DNA from: Clostridiales bacterium
GTDB taxonomy: Bacteria; Bacillota; Clostridia; Oscillospirales; Oscillospiraceae
Direction: 5' to 3'
Length of the DNA stretch: 64,000 nt
NCBI GenBank assembly: GCA_021205455.1
Contig: JAJPXL010000045.1
Span: forward strand, 1-64,000
Positions 43,468 through 52,569 of this stretch are shown piece after piece. Under the pieces are notes generated by a model. It saw only the letters and a list, made by a program, of their open reading frames with translations. It did not search any database and was not told the origin of the DNA. Position numbers and translations under genes: made by a program. Position 1 is the stretch's first letter. Each line of letters begins with the position of its first letter.

Positions 43468-44812
43468 CCTGATGACATTATTTTCTTCCTATAAGATTCA
43501 GTTCGCGCTGGAGCTGATGGCGGCGCTGGCCATCGTCACCGGTTCCCTGAAGCGGCGGAGCCACTTCGGGTGGCGGGTGCTGCTGGGGGCGTTAGGCGTG
43601 CTGGCGGTGGCCGCGCTGCTGCCGGTGCTGTGGAGCAATGCGGCGTATATGTCCCTGCTGTTCCTGGTGATTTTCGTCTCCAGCCTGGTGGCCCTCCACT
43701 TCTGCTTCCAGGAGCCGGTGGAGAACCTGTTCTTCTGCGGCCTGCTGGCCTACACCGCCCAGCACCTGGCCTATCAGACCTATAACTTCCTGGTGACCAT
43801 TAGCGGGCTGAGCAGGTACGGCGATATGTATCGGGGCTCCACCCTCAGCGACGCCACCCCCCTGGCCCTGCTGCTCTACGCCGTCAGCTATGTGCTGATT
43901 TACTGGGGCATCTGGGTGCTGGTGTCCTACCTGATTTACAGCGAGGAGAATCTGGACATCGGCGGCTTCTCCGCCCGCCTGGGGCTGTCCTTCGTCATCG
44001 TGCTGGTGGACGTGGTGCTGAACGCGGTGCTGGTGTTCCATGTGGACGCCGATGCGGCGCTGCCGCTGGTGGTGGAGGCTGTGGTCTATGTGCAGAGCGT
44101 GCTGTGCTGCGCCCTGGCCATGGCGATTCAGTTCACCCTGCTGCAAAAGGAGTCCGCCGTCCACGAGGCCGCGGAGATCAAACGGCTCTGGCAGCTGGAC
44201 CGGGCCATGTACGAGCGCTTCCGGGAGAGCAACGAGATGATCAACATCAAATGCCACGACCTGAAGCACCAGATCCAGGCCCTGCGGCAGAGCGGCGGCG
44301 CCCTCAACCATGAGGCGCTGGATGAACTGGAGCGGGAGATCTCCGTCTACAGCCGCAAAATCGAGACGGGCAACCAGATCCTGGACACCATCCTGGAGGA
44401 GCAGAACGTGCAGTGCGAGCGGGAGCATATCAGCTTCATCTGCGTCGCCGCAGGCAGCGAGCTGGACTTTCTGTCCACGGAGAGCCTGTGCTCCATCTTC
44501 GGCAACGCCATCAGCAACGCCATCGAGGCGGTGAAGAAGGTGGACGACCTGGAGAAGCGGGTCATCCACCTGGACGTGTCCCGCCAGCGGGATATGATTT
44601 TCATCCACGTGGAAAACTACTGCGTGGACGCGAATCAGCTGGTGTTCAAGAACGGCCTGCCCCAGACCACCAAGGAGGACAAGGACTGCCACGGCTTCGG
44701 GATGCGCTCCATGCAGCTGATGGCGGAAAAGCTGGGGGGCGGACTGTCCGCCCATATCCAGGAGGATATGTTCCACCTCAACATTTTCCTGCCAGTGACG
44801 GAAATGTTGTGA
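43460..44812 (+). CDS. GHKL-type sensor histidine kinase (AgrC-like)
   Basis: The 450-residue kinase has about six or seven membrane helices (to roughly residue 240), a phospho-acceptor His in NIKCHDLKHQIQAL near 270, and a C-terminal GHKL ATPase domain with the N box FGNAISNAIEAV near 350 and a late HGFGMRSMQLMAEKLGG segment. This is the layout of AgrC/ComD peptide sensors. No agrD- or agrB-like gene lies nearby, so the signal is unknown. It is translationally coupled to the response regulator. Confidence 0.87.
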   Translation: MFDLMTLFSSYKIQFALELMAALAIVTGSLKRRSHFGWRVLLGALGVLAVAALLPVLWSNAAYMSLLFLVIFVSSLVALHFCFQEPVENLFFCGLLAYTAQHLAYQTYNFLVTISGLSRYGDMYRGSTLSDATPLALLLYAVSYVLIYWGIWVLVSYLIYSEENLDIGGFSARLGLSFVIVLVDVVLNAVLVFHVDADAALPLVVEAVVYVQSVLCCALAMAIQFTLLQKESAVHEAAEIKRLWQLDRAMYERFRESNEMINIKCHDLKHQIQALRQSGGALNHEALDELEREISVYSRKIETGNQILDTILEEQNVQCEREHISFICVAAGSELDFLSTESLCSIFGNAISNAIEAVKKVDDLEKRVIHLDVSRQRDMIFIHVENYCVDANQLVFKNGLPQTTKEDKDCHGFGMRSMQLMAEKLGGGLSAHIQEDMFHLNIFLPVTEML

Positions 44813-44862
44813 AAAGGGCGAGTTTAATTCATTTGGCTGGAGGAAGTTTGGCTATTTTGCTA

Positions 44863-44892
44863 TTGACGGCGAGCAATCTGATTTGCTATGAT
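44863..44892 (+). promoter_or_regulatory. Promoter of the HPr-like gene
   Basis: TTGACG and TATGAT are separated by 18 bp, about 90 bp upstream of the start codon. Confidence 0.65.
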
Positions 44893-44981
44893 AATCATAC
44901 TTACATTACCATGCGCTGATTTTGTTTCGGCAATGGAAGGAATGTACGTTGACTTAGGGGACCTTGGGGAGGATATTCACA

Positions 44982-45245
44982 ATGACGGTGAAAGAAGTTA
45001 CGGTTAAAAACGAAAAAGGCCTCTGTACGGAGTCCGCTTCCTATTTTATTCAGCGAGCAAATGAATATATCAGCTCCATCTGGGTGGAGCAGGATGAGCG
45101 CCGGGTGAACGCCAAGAGCCTGCTTGGGGTCCTGTATATGGGCATCATGTGCGGCGCCACCATCCGTCTGATCGCCCACGGCCCGGATGAGAAGGAAGCA
45201 ATCGAGGGCCTGGTTGAAATCCTGGAGGATCGGGCCGACGACTGA
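44982..45245 (+). CDS. HPr-fold protein lacking the active-site histidine (Crh-like)
   Basis: This 87-residue protein aligns with HPr along its whole length, but the active-centre GIHARPA reads GLCTESA: His15, Arg17 and Pro18 are Cys, Glu and Ser. It cannot accept phosphate from enzyme I as HPr does. The regulatory Ser46 region is kept (NAKSLLGVL), as in Bacillus Crh, which works only as a Ser46-phosphorylated CcpA cofactor. A Crh-like role in catabolite control is therefore inferred. The start at 44982 follows GGGGAGG. It has its own promoter and a terminator before uvrC. Confidence 0.82.
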   Translation: MTVKEVTVKNEKGLCTESASYFIQRANEYISSIWVEQDERRVNAKSLLGVLYMGIMCGATIRLIAHGPDEKEAIEGLVEILEDRADD

Positions 45246-45278
45246 GCAGTCTGCCTGGCCTTCCGATGCGCAAACTGG

Positions 45279-45306
45279 AAAAGCACCGCGGCGCGGTGCT
45301 TTTTTT
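45279..45306 (+). terminator. Intrinsic terminator between the HPr-like gene and uvrC
   Basis: AAGCACCGC and GCGGTGCTT form a stem with a 3-base loop, flanked by an A-run and followed by TTTTTT. Confidence 0.85.
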
Positions 45307-45323
45307 CTACCGGTGACAGAGCA

Positions 45324-47180
45324 ATGACAAAGGATGAACTGAAGGAAAAGGCCCACTCGCTGCCCTTACAGCCGGGGGTCTATATTATGATGGACCGCTC
45401 CGGCGAAGTGATTTATGTGGGTAAGTCCCGGGCGCTGAAGAACCGGGTCAGCCAATATTTCAACAACCTGGCCAGCCACAACAGCAAGACCCGGGCTATG
45501 GTCAGCCAAATCGACCACTTTGACTATATTCTGGCCGACAGCGAGTTCGAGGCCCTGGTGCTGGAAAACTCCCTCATCAAGCGGCACAAGCCCAAGTACA
45601 ACATCCTGTTGAAGGACGATAAGGGGTACCCCTACATCCGCCTGACGGTGAAGGACACCTACCCCCGCTTCTCCCTGGCAGGGCGGGTGGCCCAGGACGG
45701 GGCGAAGTACTTCGGCCCCTACGGCAGCCGGGGCAGCAGCTATGAAATCATCAAAACCGTCTCCGCCGCCCTCCGCCTGCCCACCTGCAAGAAGCAGTTC
45801 CCCAGGGACATCGGCAAGGAGCGGCCCTGCCTGAATCACCATATCGGCAGCTGCGACGGCTGGTGCCAGGGGGAGCCGAACCAGGAGGAGTACCAGCTCC
45901 GCATCCAGCAGGCCATCCGGCTGCTGGAGGGCAAGTTCAGCCAGGTGGAGCAGGAGCTGGAGGCGGAAATGCAGAAGGCGGCGGAGGAGCTGCGCTTTGA
46001 AAACGCGGCGGAGCTGCGGGACAGGCTCCGTGCCATCCAGCTGCTGGGCACAAAGCAAAAGGTGGTGGCCGGGGCCCGTGCGGACACCGATGTGGTGGGA
46101 TACTACCGGGGGGACGCCAAATGCGGCTTCGTGGTGCTCCACTTCCTGGAGGGCGCGCTGGCGGAGCGGGAGACCCGCCTGCTGGCCACCCCCATGGAGG
46201 AGGATGACGGGGAGATCCTCTCCGCCCTGCTGAACCAGACCTATGGGGAGCGGGGCAACCTGCCCAAGGCGATTTACCTGCCCCTGGAGCCGGTGGCCCG
46301 GGAGAGCATGGAGCAGTGGTTCTCCGAGAACGGCGGGCATAAGGTGGAACTGCTCCTCCCCAAACGGGGGGAGAAGGTGCGGCTGGTGGAGATGGCCTGC
46401 AAGAACGCCCGGGACGAGGTGGAGCGGGCCACCACGAAGGAGGAGCATCAGAACAAGCTGCTGGAGCTGTTCGGCAATCTGCTGGGGCTGGAGGATACCC
46501 CCCGCCGATTTGAGTCCTACGACATCTCCAACACCGGCAGCGCGGACATCGTGGCCTCCATGGTGGTGTTCCAGGACGGGAAGCCGCTGAAATCGGCCTA
46601 CCGCCGGTTCCGCCTCCGGGATATGGACGGGCCGGACGACTACGCTTCCCTGGACCAGGTGCTGACCCGCCGGTTCCAGCGGTATCTGGACGGGGACGAG
46701 AAGTTCGCCCCCCTCCCCGATGTGATTCTGATGGACGGCGGCCTGGGCCAGGTCCATGTGGCGGTGCAGGTGATGGAGCGGATGGGCCTTTCCGTCCCCG
46801 TGTTCGGCATGGTGAAGGACGACCGGCACCGCACCCGGGCGCTGGTGGCTCCGGACGGCCGGGAAATCGGCATCCAGCAGAACCAGAACATCTTCGCCCT
46901 GGTGGGCCGGGTGCAGGAGGAGGTTCACCGCTTCGCCATCACCTACCACCGGGAGAGCCATGCGAAAAGCACGGTGGCCTCGTCGCTGGAGACCATCCCC
47001 GGCGTGGGGGAGGCCCGGCGCAAGGCGCTGATGAAGCACTTTAAAACCATGAAGGCCATCCGGGCGGCCAGCTATGAGGAGCTGTGCCAGGTGGTGCCGA
47101 AGCCAACAGCGCTGGCAGTCTGGCAGCGGTTCCATCCGGCGGAGGACGTGACGGAGGGCGATACGACAAAGGAGGAATGA
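45324..47180 (+). CDS. uvrC: Excinuclease ABC subunit C
   Basis: The 618-residue protein makes both incisions in nucleotide excision repair. It has the N-terminal GIY-YIG nuclease domain (GVYIMMDRSGEVIYVGKS near 19), a UVR helix pair near 210, the RNase H-like C-terminal nuclease (FESYDISNTGSADIVASM near 395 and ILMDGGLGQVHVA near 470) and a terminal helix-hairpin-helix region (ETIPGVGEARRKALMKHF). Length is normal. The ribosome binding site is weak. rsmD starts 3 bp after the stop, so they form one operon. Confidence 0.96.
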   Translation: MTKDELKEKAHSLPLQPGVYIMMDRSGEVIYVGKSRALKNRVSQYFNNLASHNSKTRAMVSQIDHFDYILADSEFEALVLENSLIKRHKPKYNILLKDDKGYPYIRLTVKDTYPRFSLAGRVAQDGAKYFGPYGSRGSSYEIIKTVSAALRLPTCKKQFPRDIGKERPCLNHHIGSCDGWCQGEPNQEEYQLRIQQAIRLLEGKFSQVEQELEAEMQKAAEELRFENAAELRDRLRAIQLLGTKQKVVAGARADTDVVGYYRGDAKCGFVVLHFLEGALAERETRLLATPMEEDDGEILSALLNQTYGERGNLPKAIYLPLEPVARESMEQWFSENGGHKVELLLPKRGEKVRLVEMACKNARDEVERATTKEEHQNKLLELFGNLLGLEDTPRRFESYDISNTGSADIVASMVVFQDGKPLKSAYRRFRLRDMDGPDDYASLDQVLTRRFQRYLDGDEKFAPLPDVILMDGGLGQVHVAVQVMERMGLSVPVFGMVKDDRHRTRALVAPDGREIGIQQNQNIFALVGRVQEEVHRFAITYHRESHAKSTVASSLETIPGVGEARRKALMKHFKTMKAIRAASYEELCQVVPKPTALAVWQRFHPAEDVTEGDTTKEE

Positions 47181-47183
47181 CCC

Positions 47184-47735
47184 ATGCGGGTGATTACTGG
47201 TACGGCCAAGGGCCGCAAGCTGGGGGAACTGACGGGGAGCGATACCCGCCCCACCTACGACCGGGTGAAGGAGGGCATCTTTAACACCATCCAGTTTGAC
47301 ATCGAGGGGCGGAACGTTTTGGACCTGTTCGGCGGCACCGGGCAGCTGGGCATCGAGTGCCTGAGCCGCGGGGCGGCCAGGTGCGTCTTTGTGGACCAGC
47401 GGCGGGACGCGGTGAAGCTCATCAAGGAGAATCTCCGGGCCACGGAGCTGGAGCGGAACGCCACTGTGCAGCTGGGGGACGCCATCGCCTACCTGAACAC
47501 CACAAGGGAGCGGTTCCACCTGATTTTCCTGGACCCGCCCTATGACTCCGGCCTGCTGGAGGCCGCGCTGAAAAAAATCGCATCAATTGACATTCTGGCG
47601 GAGAATGGTATAATTGTCTGTGAAAGCAGGTATGAGCAGAAGCTGCCGGAGCTGCCGGAGCCGTATACCAGAAGCCGGGACTATAAGTACGGCAAAATCA
47701 AGGCGACCTTTTACCGGAAGGAATCCCAGGGCTGA
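47184..47735 (+). CDS. rsmD: 16S rRNA (guanine966-N2)-methyltransferase
   Basis: This 183-residue methyltransferase has the N-terminal GTAKGRKL and PTYDRVKEGIFN segments, the SAM motif VLDLFGGTGQLGIECLSRGA near 48 and the catalytic DPPYDSG near 117. It methylates G966 of 16S rRNA. It is preceded by AAAGGAGGAATG inside the uvrC end. Confidence 0.95.
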   Translation: MRVITGTAKGRKLGELTGSDTRPTYDRVKEGIFNTIQFDIEGRNVLDLFGGTGQLGIECLSRGAARCVFVDQRRDAVKLIKENLRATELERNATVQLGDAIAYLNTTRERFHLIFLDPPYDSGLLEAALKKIASIDILAENGIIVCESRYEQKLPELPEPYTRSRDYKYGKIKATFYRKESQG

Positions 47736-47775
47736 GGCCCTGTTCCATGAAAAAAGATAAATTGGGGGAATTTGT

Positions 47776-48387
47776 ATGGCAAACAGTGTAAAAGATTTAT
47801 TGAACCAGCTCTATCAGATGATCGACGACGCCAAGAGCAGCTTCAACGGTTCCTGCAAAATCGACCGGGATAAGGCGCTGGATATTTTGGACGAAGTGCG
47901 CAACAAATTCCCCGTTGAGGTGGAGCAGGCCCGGAAGATGGTGGCCACCCGGACGGAGTACCTGAACCAGGCCCAGTCCGAGGCGGAAAAAGTGCTGCGC
48001 CAGGCCCAGGAGGAGTCCGCCCGCATCCTGCGCCAGGCGGAGGAGGAGGCCAACCGCATGGTGGACCAGAGCGAGGTCCAGGTGCGCATCAACGCCAAGG
48101 TCAATGAGGTGCTGCGGGACACCGAGAAGCGCACCAAGGAGATGGTGCGCCAGGCCCAGGAGCGGGGGCAGGAAATCGCCGCCCAGACGGAGAAGCAGAC
48201 CGCCGAGGTCAAGACCGCCACCAACACCTATTGCGACGACAGCCTGCGCCACAGCGAGGAGGCTCTGACCCAGGCTCTGGCGGAGATTCGCCAGGCCCGT
48301 GTTCGGTTCAACCAGATCTCCGGGGCGGGCGGACAGCCCCAGACCCCGAAGAAGGTGCCCTACGATGCGGAAAAGGACGAGGCGTAA
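47776..48387 (+). CDS. Coiled-coil protein of unknown function, ATP synthase b-like
   Basis: The 203-residue soluble protein is almost entirely helical, with long heptad stretches rich in Gln, Glu and Arg (for example QAQSEAEKVLRQAQEESARI near 70-90) and a short Pro-containing tail. Such proteins are often called ATPase or ATP synthase b-like in clostridia, but no membrane helix or partner subunits are present, so it is not an F-type subunit. Its position after rsmD is common in the group. It is preceded by GGGGGAA. A scaffold or DivIVA-like role is possible. Confidence 0.65.
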   Translation: MANSVKDLLNQLYQMIDDAKSSFNGSCKIDRDKALDILDEVRNKFPVEVEQARKMVATRTEYLNQAQSEAEKVLRQAQEESARILRQAEEEANRMVDQSEVQVRINAKVNEVLRDTEKRTKEMVRQAQERGQEIAAQTEKQTAEVKTATNTYCDDSLRHSEEALTQALAEIRQARVRFNQISGAGGQPQTPKKVPYDAEKDEA

Positions 48388-48416
48388 GCCGCCCTGCACA
48401 GCTCTTCACCAGAAGC

Positions 48417-48452
48417 AAGCTGCCGGTCACACAGGTGACCGGCAGCTTTTTT
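48417..48452 (+). terminator. Intrinsic terminator after the coiled-coil gene
   Basis: AAGCTGCCGGTCAC and GTGACCGGCAGCTT form a perfect 14-bp stem followed by TTTT. Confidence 0.85.
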
Positions 48453-48458
48453 GCGCTG

Positions 48459-49091
48459 TTAGGGATGTTGTTCCCTGGCTGCCGGCCCGCGCGCGATGGC
48501 GAGGGCCGCCGCCTGGATACCCGCCGCGATAAGGGGTAGCGGCAGGGAGGGAGCGACGGGGCGGTCAAGCACCTGCTCACTGGCGTAGGGCACATGGAGG
48601 AAGCCGCCCTGCACGGCGGGGTACCGCGCCTCCAGCAGCCGTAGCAGGTGGTACATGGTGCAGTTGCAGACGTAGGTTCCCGCCGAGCAGGACAGGGCGG
48701 CGGGGATTCCGGCGGCCCGAATGGCCGCCACCATCTCCTTCACCGGGACGGTGGCGAAGTAGGCGGCCGGGCCCTCCGGACAGATGGGGACGCCGCCATA
48801 GGAGACACCGGCATTGTCCGGCAGGGCGGCGTCCTTCCAGTTGAGGGCCGCCAGCTCCGGGGTCAGGCCGGTGCGTTCGCCGGCCTGGCCGACGCAGAGC
48901 ACCGCATCGGGGCGTACCTCCTCCACGGCTTGAGCCAGCAGCCCGGCCACCTGGTCATAGGCCACCGGCAGCCGCCGCCTGACCAGGCGCACCCCCTCCG
49001 CCTGGTCGGGGAGCAGGGTTAGCGCCTCCCAGGAGGGGTTGACGGTGTCCGCCCCGAAGGGGGCGAAGCCGGTCAGCAGGATGGTTTTCAT
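48459..49091 (-). CDS. pcp: Pyroglutamyl-peptidase I
   Basis: The 210-residue cytosolic cysteine peptidase removes N-terminal pyroglutamate from peptides. The catalytic triad is visible: Glu72 in GERTGLTPE, Cys142 in SAGTYVCN and His166 in GFLHVPYASEQ, and the N-terminus LLTGFAPFG is typical. Length is close to the usual 200-215. It is preceded by GAAGGAG and sits downstream of the FUSC-type gene behind a terminator. It could process peptides brought in by the importer at 5-13 kb (inference). Confidence 0.94.
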   Translation of the reverse strand: MKTILLTGFAPFGADTVNPSWEALTLLPDQAEGVRLVRRRLPVAYDQVAGLLAQAVEEVRPDAVLCVGQAGERTGLTPELAALNWKDAALPDNAGVSYGGVPICPEGPAAYFATVPVKEMVAAIRAAGIPAALSCSAGTYVCNCTMYHLLRLLEARYPAVQGGFLHVPYASEQVLDRPVAPSLPLPLIAAGIQAAALAIARGPAAREQHP

Positions 49092-49117
49092 AGGCTCACT
49101 CCTTCCGTTCAGATGAG

Positions 49118-49159
49118 AAAAAGCCCTCCGGCAGAGGATTCCCGCCGGAGGGCCTTTTT
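49118..49159 (-). terminator. Terminator after the FUSC-type gene
   Basis: On the minus strand GCCCTCCGGC-complementary arms form a 10-bp GC-rich stem followed by TTTTTC. Confidence 0.75.
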
Positions 49160-49168
49160 GGGTTGACG

Positions 49169-49738
49169 TTACTGGGCCGCCTTCTGCTCCTCAGCGGGGG
49201 CGCGGCTTGCCTGAACCTTGTCAAAAATCCAGGTGACCAGCAGCACCACCAGCACGGCGAACAGGGTGGACAGCAGACGGAATGCACCGTACCAGATGCG
49301 GGCGGTGGAGTTCAGGGTGCAGGCCACCAGAATCAGCGTCACACAGCCGATGCGGGCATTGATGTACGGCACTCCGGCCAGCTTGCACAGGAACAGGGTC
49401 AGCAGCACGCCGGCCACGATCATCAGCATCTCCACCCAGTCGTTGCCGATGACGCAGTCCAGGGCGATGATGACGATGGCGACAACGCCGCCGATGGCGG
49501 TGATGATGAGACGGTTGATGCCTGCCCTCAGGCTGACCTTGGTGTTATCCTGACAGCACAGGAAGCAGGAGATGCAGCAGGTCATCTTTTGGAGAATCTC
49601 CAGGGAATAGTTCCCCCAGGTGAACTTAATGCCTGCCACGTCGGCCAGCAGCATGGCGGCGGTGTAGCAAATCAGGACGCTGACAGCCATGCGCACGTCC
49701 AGCAGGGTGATAGTAGCTTTCTCTTTTTCGGGCTTCAT
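49169..49738 (-). CDS. FUSC/aromatic acid exporter-family membrane protein
   Basis: This 189-residue protein has about six hydrophobic helices and reads like the N-terminal membrane domain of ArAE_1/FUSC proteins, including RMAVSVLICYTAAMLLA, SLRAGINRLIITAIGG and INARIGCVTLILVACTL. It lacks the C-terminal soluble part of longer members. The substrate is unknown. The start at 49738 follows GAGGAG; the 20-residue upstream extension is not needed. Between it and ackA lie about 220 bp without a gene. Confidence 0.8.
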   Translation of the reverse strand: MKPEKEKATITLLDVRMAVSVLICYTAAMLLADVAGIKFTWGNYSLEILQKMTCCISCFLCCQDNTKVSLRAGINRLIITAIGGVVAIVIIALDCVIGNDWVEMLMIVAGVLLTLFLCKLAGVPYINARIGCVTLILVACTLNSTARIWYGAFRLLSTLFAVLVVLLVTWIFDKVQASRAPAEEQKAAQ

Positions 49739-49957
49739 GGTATGTTTCTCCTCCGTTTTTTCGTCACCCAACCGGCAGGAACCTGTTGGCGGCGACAAAT
49801 GGGGAGTATCGCACGAACAGAAACCGTTTCAAGCACGTCGGGCAGTATTCTGCCCCCGGCCCTCAGGCCGGGGTAAGCAGCGTTCCGATAGCAGGGATTT
49901 GGGGGCGTTGCCGCCCGCCGCACTCCCTTACAGTGCCTGCGTGAGAGAGAGATGGAA

Positions 49958-51169
49958 TTACAGGGCCTTGACGATCTCGGCGGTGTCCATGGCGATCATC
50001 AGCTCCTCGTTGGTGGGGATGACCAGCACCCGCACCTTGGAGCCTTCGCCGGAGATGTCCACCTCGTCACCGCGGAGCTGATTCTTCTCTTGGTCAATGG
50101 GGGCGACGCCCATGAACTCCAGGCCGGAGGTCATCTCCGTGCGGAGGGTGGGACTGTTCTCACCCACGCCGGCGGTAAAGACGATGGCGTCCACCCCGCC
50201 CATGGCGGCGGCATAGGAGCCGATGTACTTCTTCACGTCATAGCAGAACATCTGCTTGGCCAAGGCGGCGCGGTGGTTGCCCGCGGCGTCGGCAGCGTCC
50301 AGGTCCCGGAAGTCGGAGGAGACGCCGGAGACGCCGGCCATGCCGGACTTCTTGTTCAGGATGTTCATCATGCCCTTCATGTCCACATCGTACTTGTTCA
50401 TGATGTACTCCATGATGCCGGCGTCCATATCGCCGGAGCGGGTGCCCATGGGCAGGCCGGCCAGGGGGGTCAGGCCCATGGAGGTGTCCACGCTCTTGCC
50501 GTTCTTCACGGCGCAGATGGAGGAGCCGTTGCCCAGATGGCAGGTGATGATTTTCAGCTCCTCGATGGGCTTGCCCAGCATGGCGGCGGCCCGGGCGGAG
50601 ACGAAGCGGTGGCTGGTGCCGTGGAAGCCGTAGCGGCGCAGCTTGTCGTTCTCATAATACTCATAGGGGATGGCGTACATATAGGCCACTTCGGGCATGG
50701 TCTGGTGGAAGGCGGTGTCAAACACGGCCACCTGGGGCACGTCCTCCCCCAGCACGGCGGTGCAGGCGTTGATGCCGATGATGTTGGCGGGGTTGTGCAG
50801 CGGGGCCAGGGGGTTGCAGGCCTCCACAGCCTTCATCATGTCCGGCGTGATCAGGGCGGAGGCGGCGAAGGACTCTCCGCCGTGGACGACGCGGTGGCCC
50901 ACAGCGTCAATCTCACTCATGGAGGAGAGAACGCCGTTCTCAGGGTCTACCAGCGCGTTCAGCACAGCCTGAATGGCCTCGGAATGGGTGGGCATGGGGA
51001 TGTCCACGGCGTTCTGGGGGGCCTTGCCCTCCACGGCGGGCTTATAGGTAAATTTGCCGTCAATGCCGATCCGCTCGCACAGGCCCTTGGCCTTCAGCAC
51101 GCCGGTCTCGGGGTCCAGCAGCTGATATTTTAAGGAAGAGCTGCCAGCGTTGATCACCAGAATATTCAT
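49958..51169 (-). CDS. ackA: Acetate kinase
   Basis: The 403-residue enzyme converts acetyl phosphate and ADP to acetate and ATP, the last step of fermentation. It starts MNILVINAGSSSLKYQ with the phosphate-binding Asn and Ser run, has VGHRVVHGGESF near 90, FDTAFHQTMP near 170, RYGFHGTSH near 200, and FTAGVGENSPTLR near 325. The start at 51169 follows AAAGGAG. No pta is adjacent. It is divergent from tmcAL. Confidence 0.97.
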   Translation of the reverse strand: MNILVINAGSSSLKYQLLDPETGVLKAKGLCERIGIDGKFTYKPAVEGKAPQNAVDIPMPTHSEAIQAVLNALVDPENGVLSSMSEIDAVGHRVVHGGESFAASALITPDMMKAVEACNPLAPLHNPANIIGINACTAVLGEDVPQVAVFDTAFHQTMPEVAYMYAIPYEYYENDKLRRYGFHGTSHRFVSARAAAMLGKPIEELKIITCHLGNGSSICAVKNGKSVDTSMGLTPLAGLPMGTRSGDMDAGIMEYIMNKYDVDMKGMMNILNKKSGMAGVSGVSSDFRDLDAADAAGNHRAALAKQMFCYDVKKYIGSYAAAMGGVDAIVFTAGVGENSPTLRTEMTSGLEFMGVAPIDQEKNQLRGDEVDISGEGSKVRVLVIPTNEELMIAMDTAEIVKAL

Positions 51170-51254
51170 GTTTGAATCGACTCCTTTACATCTTTTGCAG
51201 CTTGCATGGGGCATATGGCTTGTGTTATACTCATACAAGGTTATATGCAAGACT

Positions 51255-51283
51255 ATTATACAACGTTTCTAAAAAAGGAACAA
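51255..51283 (-). promoter_or_regulatory. Promoter of ackA
   Basis: On the minus strand TTGTTC and a consensus TATAAT are 17 bp apart, about 85 bp upstream of the start codon. Confidence 0.7.
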
Positions 51284-51342
51284 GCAATTTTTGCTAAAAA
51301 GTCAGGACAGAAGGGCAACTTTTTTTGCGGCGGTGATGGGAT

Positions 51343-52530
51343 ATGGAAATTGTTGGCATTGTGGCGGAGTTTGACCCCTTCCACCGGGGCCATACGTGGC
51401 TGCTCCGGCAGGTGCGGGAGGCCTTTCCGGGGTGCACCGTCGCGGTGGCCATGAGCGGCAGCTTCACCCAGCGGGGGAGCGCGGCGGCGCTGGCCAAGCA
51501 GGACAGGGCCGAGCTGGCGCTGACCGGCGGGGCGGACCTGGTGGTGCTGCTGCCCGTCACCTTCGCCTGCGCCTCCGCCGAGCGGTTCGCCCGGGGCGGG
51601 GTGGCGCTGCTGCGGAGGGTGGGTATCACCGTGCTGGCCTTCGGCAGCGAGTGCGGCGACCTGCCCCGCCTCCAGCGGGCGGCGGACGCCCTGGAGACGG
51701 AGGACTATCGCCAGAGGCTGAAAACAGAGCTGGCCGGAGGCGTCTCCTTTGCCGCCGCCCGGGAGCGGGCGGTGGCCCAGCTCATCGGGGACGGGGCGGA
51801 GGTGCTCCGCCAGCCCAACGACCTGCTGGCGGTGGAGTACCTCCGGGCCCTGCGGGGCACCGGCATCCGCCCCTTCCCCGTCCGGCGATGGGGGGCGGCC
51901 CACGGCAGCGATGCGCTGGACGGGGCGGTGGCGTCCGCCTCCGCCCTGCGGGGGCTGCTGTATCAGGGGCGCTTCCGGGAGGCGACGGAGAAGATGCCCG
52001 CCGAGGCGGGGGAACTGCTGCTGAGCTTCGCCCAGGCGGGCAGGCTCCCCGCCGACCAGCGCCGGTGCGACAGAGCCATTCTCGCCGCCCTCCGCCAGGC
52101 CACGCCGGAGGACTTCGCCCGCCTGCCCGACGTGTCGGAGGGGCTGGAGCACCGGCTGTACCGGGCGGCCCAGGAGGCGGCCTCCCCGGAGGACTTCTGC
52201 GCCCGGGCCAAGACGAAGCGCTACGCCTACGCCCGCCTCCGGCGCATCCTGCTCTGCTGCTGGCTGGGCATCGCCAGGGAGGACTGCCCGGACGAGCCGC
52301 CCTTTTTGCAGGTGCTGGCCATGGATGAACGGGGGCAGACGCTGCTCCGGCCGCTCCGGGGCCGGGACGGCCCGCCCCTGATCGTGCGGCCGGCCGCGGG
52401 GAAGAAGCTGACCGGCCCGGCGGGGGAGCAGTTCCGGCTGGAGAACCGGGCGGACGACCTGTGGGGCCTCTGCCTGCCGGAGCCGCTGCGGGGCGGCTGG
52501 AGCTACCTGGAGGGGATGCGCAGGCGCTGA
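51343..52530 (+). CDS. tmcAL: tRNA(Met) cytidine acetate ligase
   Basis: This 395-residue protein of the YlbM/TmcAL family makes ac4C at the wobble base of elongator tRNA(Met) using acetate and ATP. The nucleotidyltransferase signature is clear: GIVAEFDPFHRGHTWLL at 5-21, then AVAMSGSFTQRGSAAALAK, GADLVVLLPVTFACASAERFARGGV and RQPNDLLAVEYLRAL near 165. The position next to ackA, which consumes and produces acetate, is common in Firmicutes. The start is close to GGCGGTGATGG, an ordinary site. Confidence 0.92.
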   Translation: MEIVGIVAEFDPFHRGHTWLLRQVREAFPGCTVAVAMSGSFTQRGSAAALAKQDRAELALTGGADLVVLLPVTFACASAERFARGGVALLRRVGITVLAFGSECGDLPRLQRAADALETEDYRQRLKTELAGGVSFAAARERAVAQLIGDGAEVLRQPNDLLAVEYLRALRGTGIRPFPVRRWGAAHGSDALDGAVASASALRGLLYQGRFREATEKMPAEAGELLLSFAQAGRLPADQRRCDRAILAALRQATPEDFARLPDVSEGLEHRLYRAAQEAASPEDFCARAKTKRYAYARLRRILLCCWLGIAREDCPDEPPFLQVLAMDERGQTLLRPLRGRDGPPLIVRPAAGKKLTGPAGEQFRLENRADDLWGLCLPEPLRGGWSYLEGMRRR

Positions 52531-52569
52531 TTTGGTGAGAGAAATCCTGCATTTAGCGCAAAAAATCGG

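Noticed and set aside
42754-44812. Complete agr quorum-sensing cassette
   Set aside because: The regulator and kinase are present, but no AgrB-like protease or AgrD-like peptide frame was found on either side.
47776-48387. F-type ATP synthase subunit b
   Set aside because: The protein is coiled coil but has no N-terminal membrane helix and no other atp genes are near.
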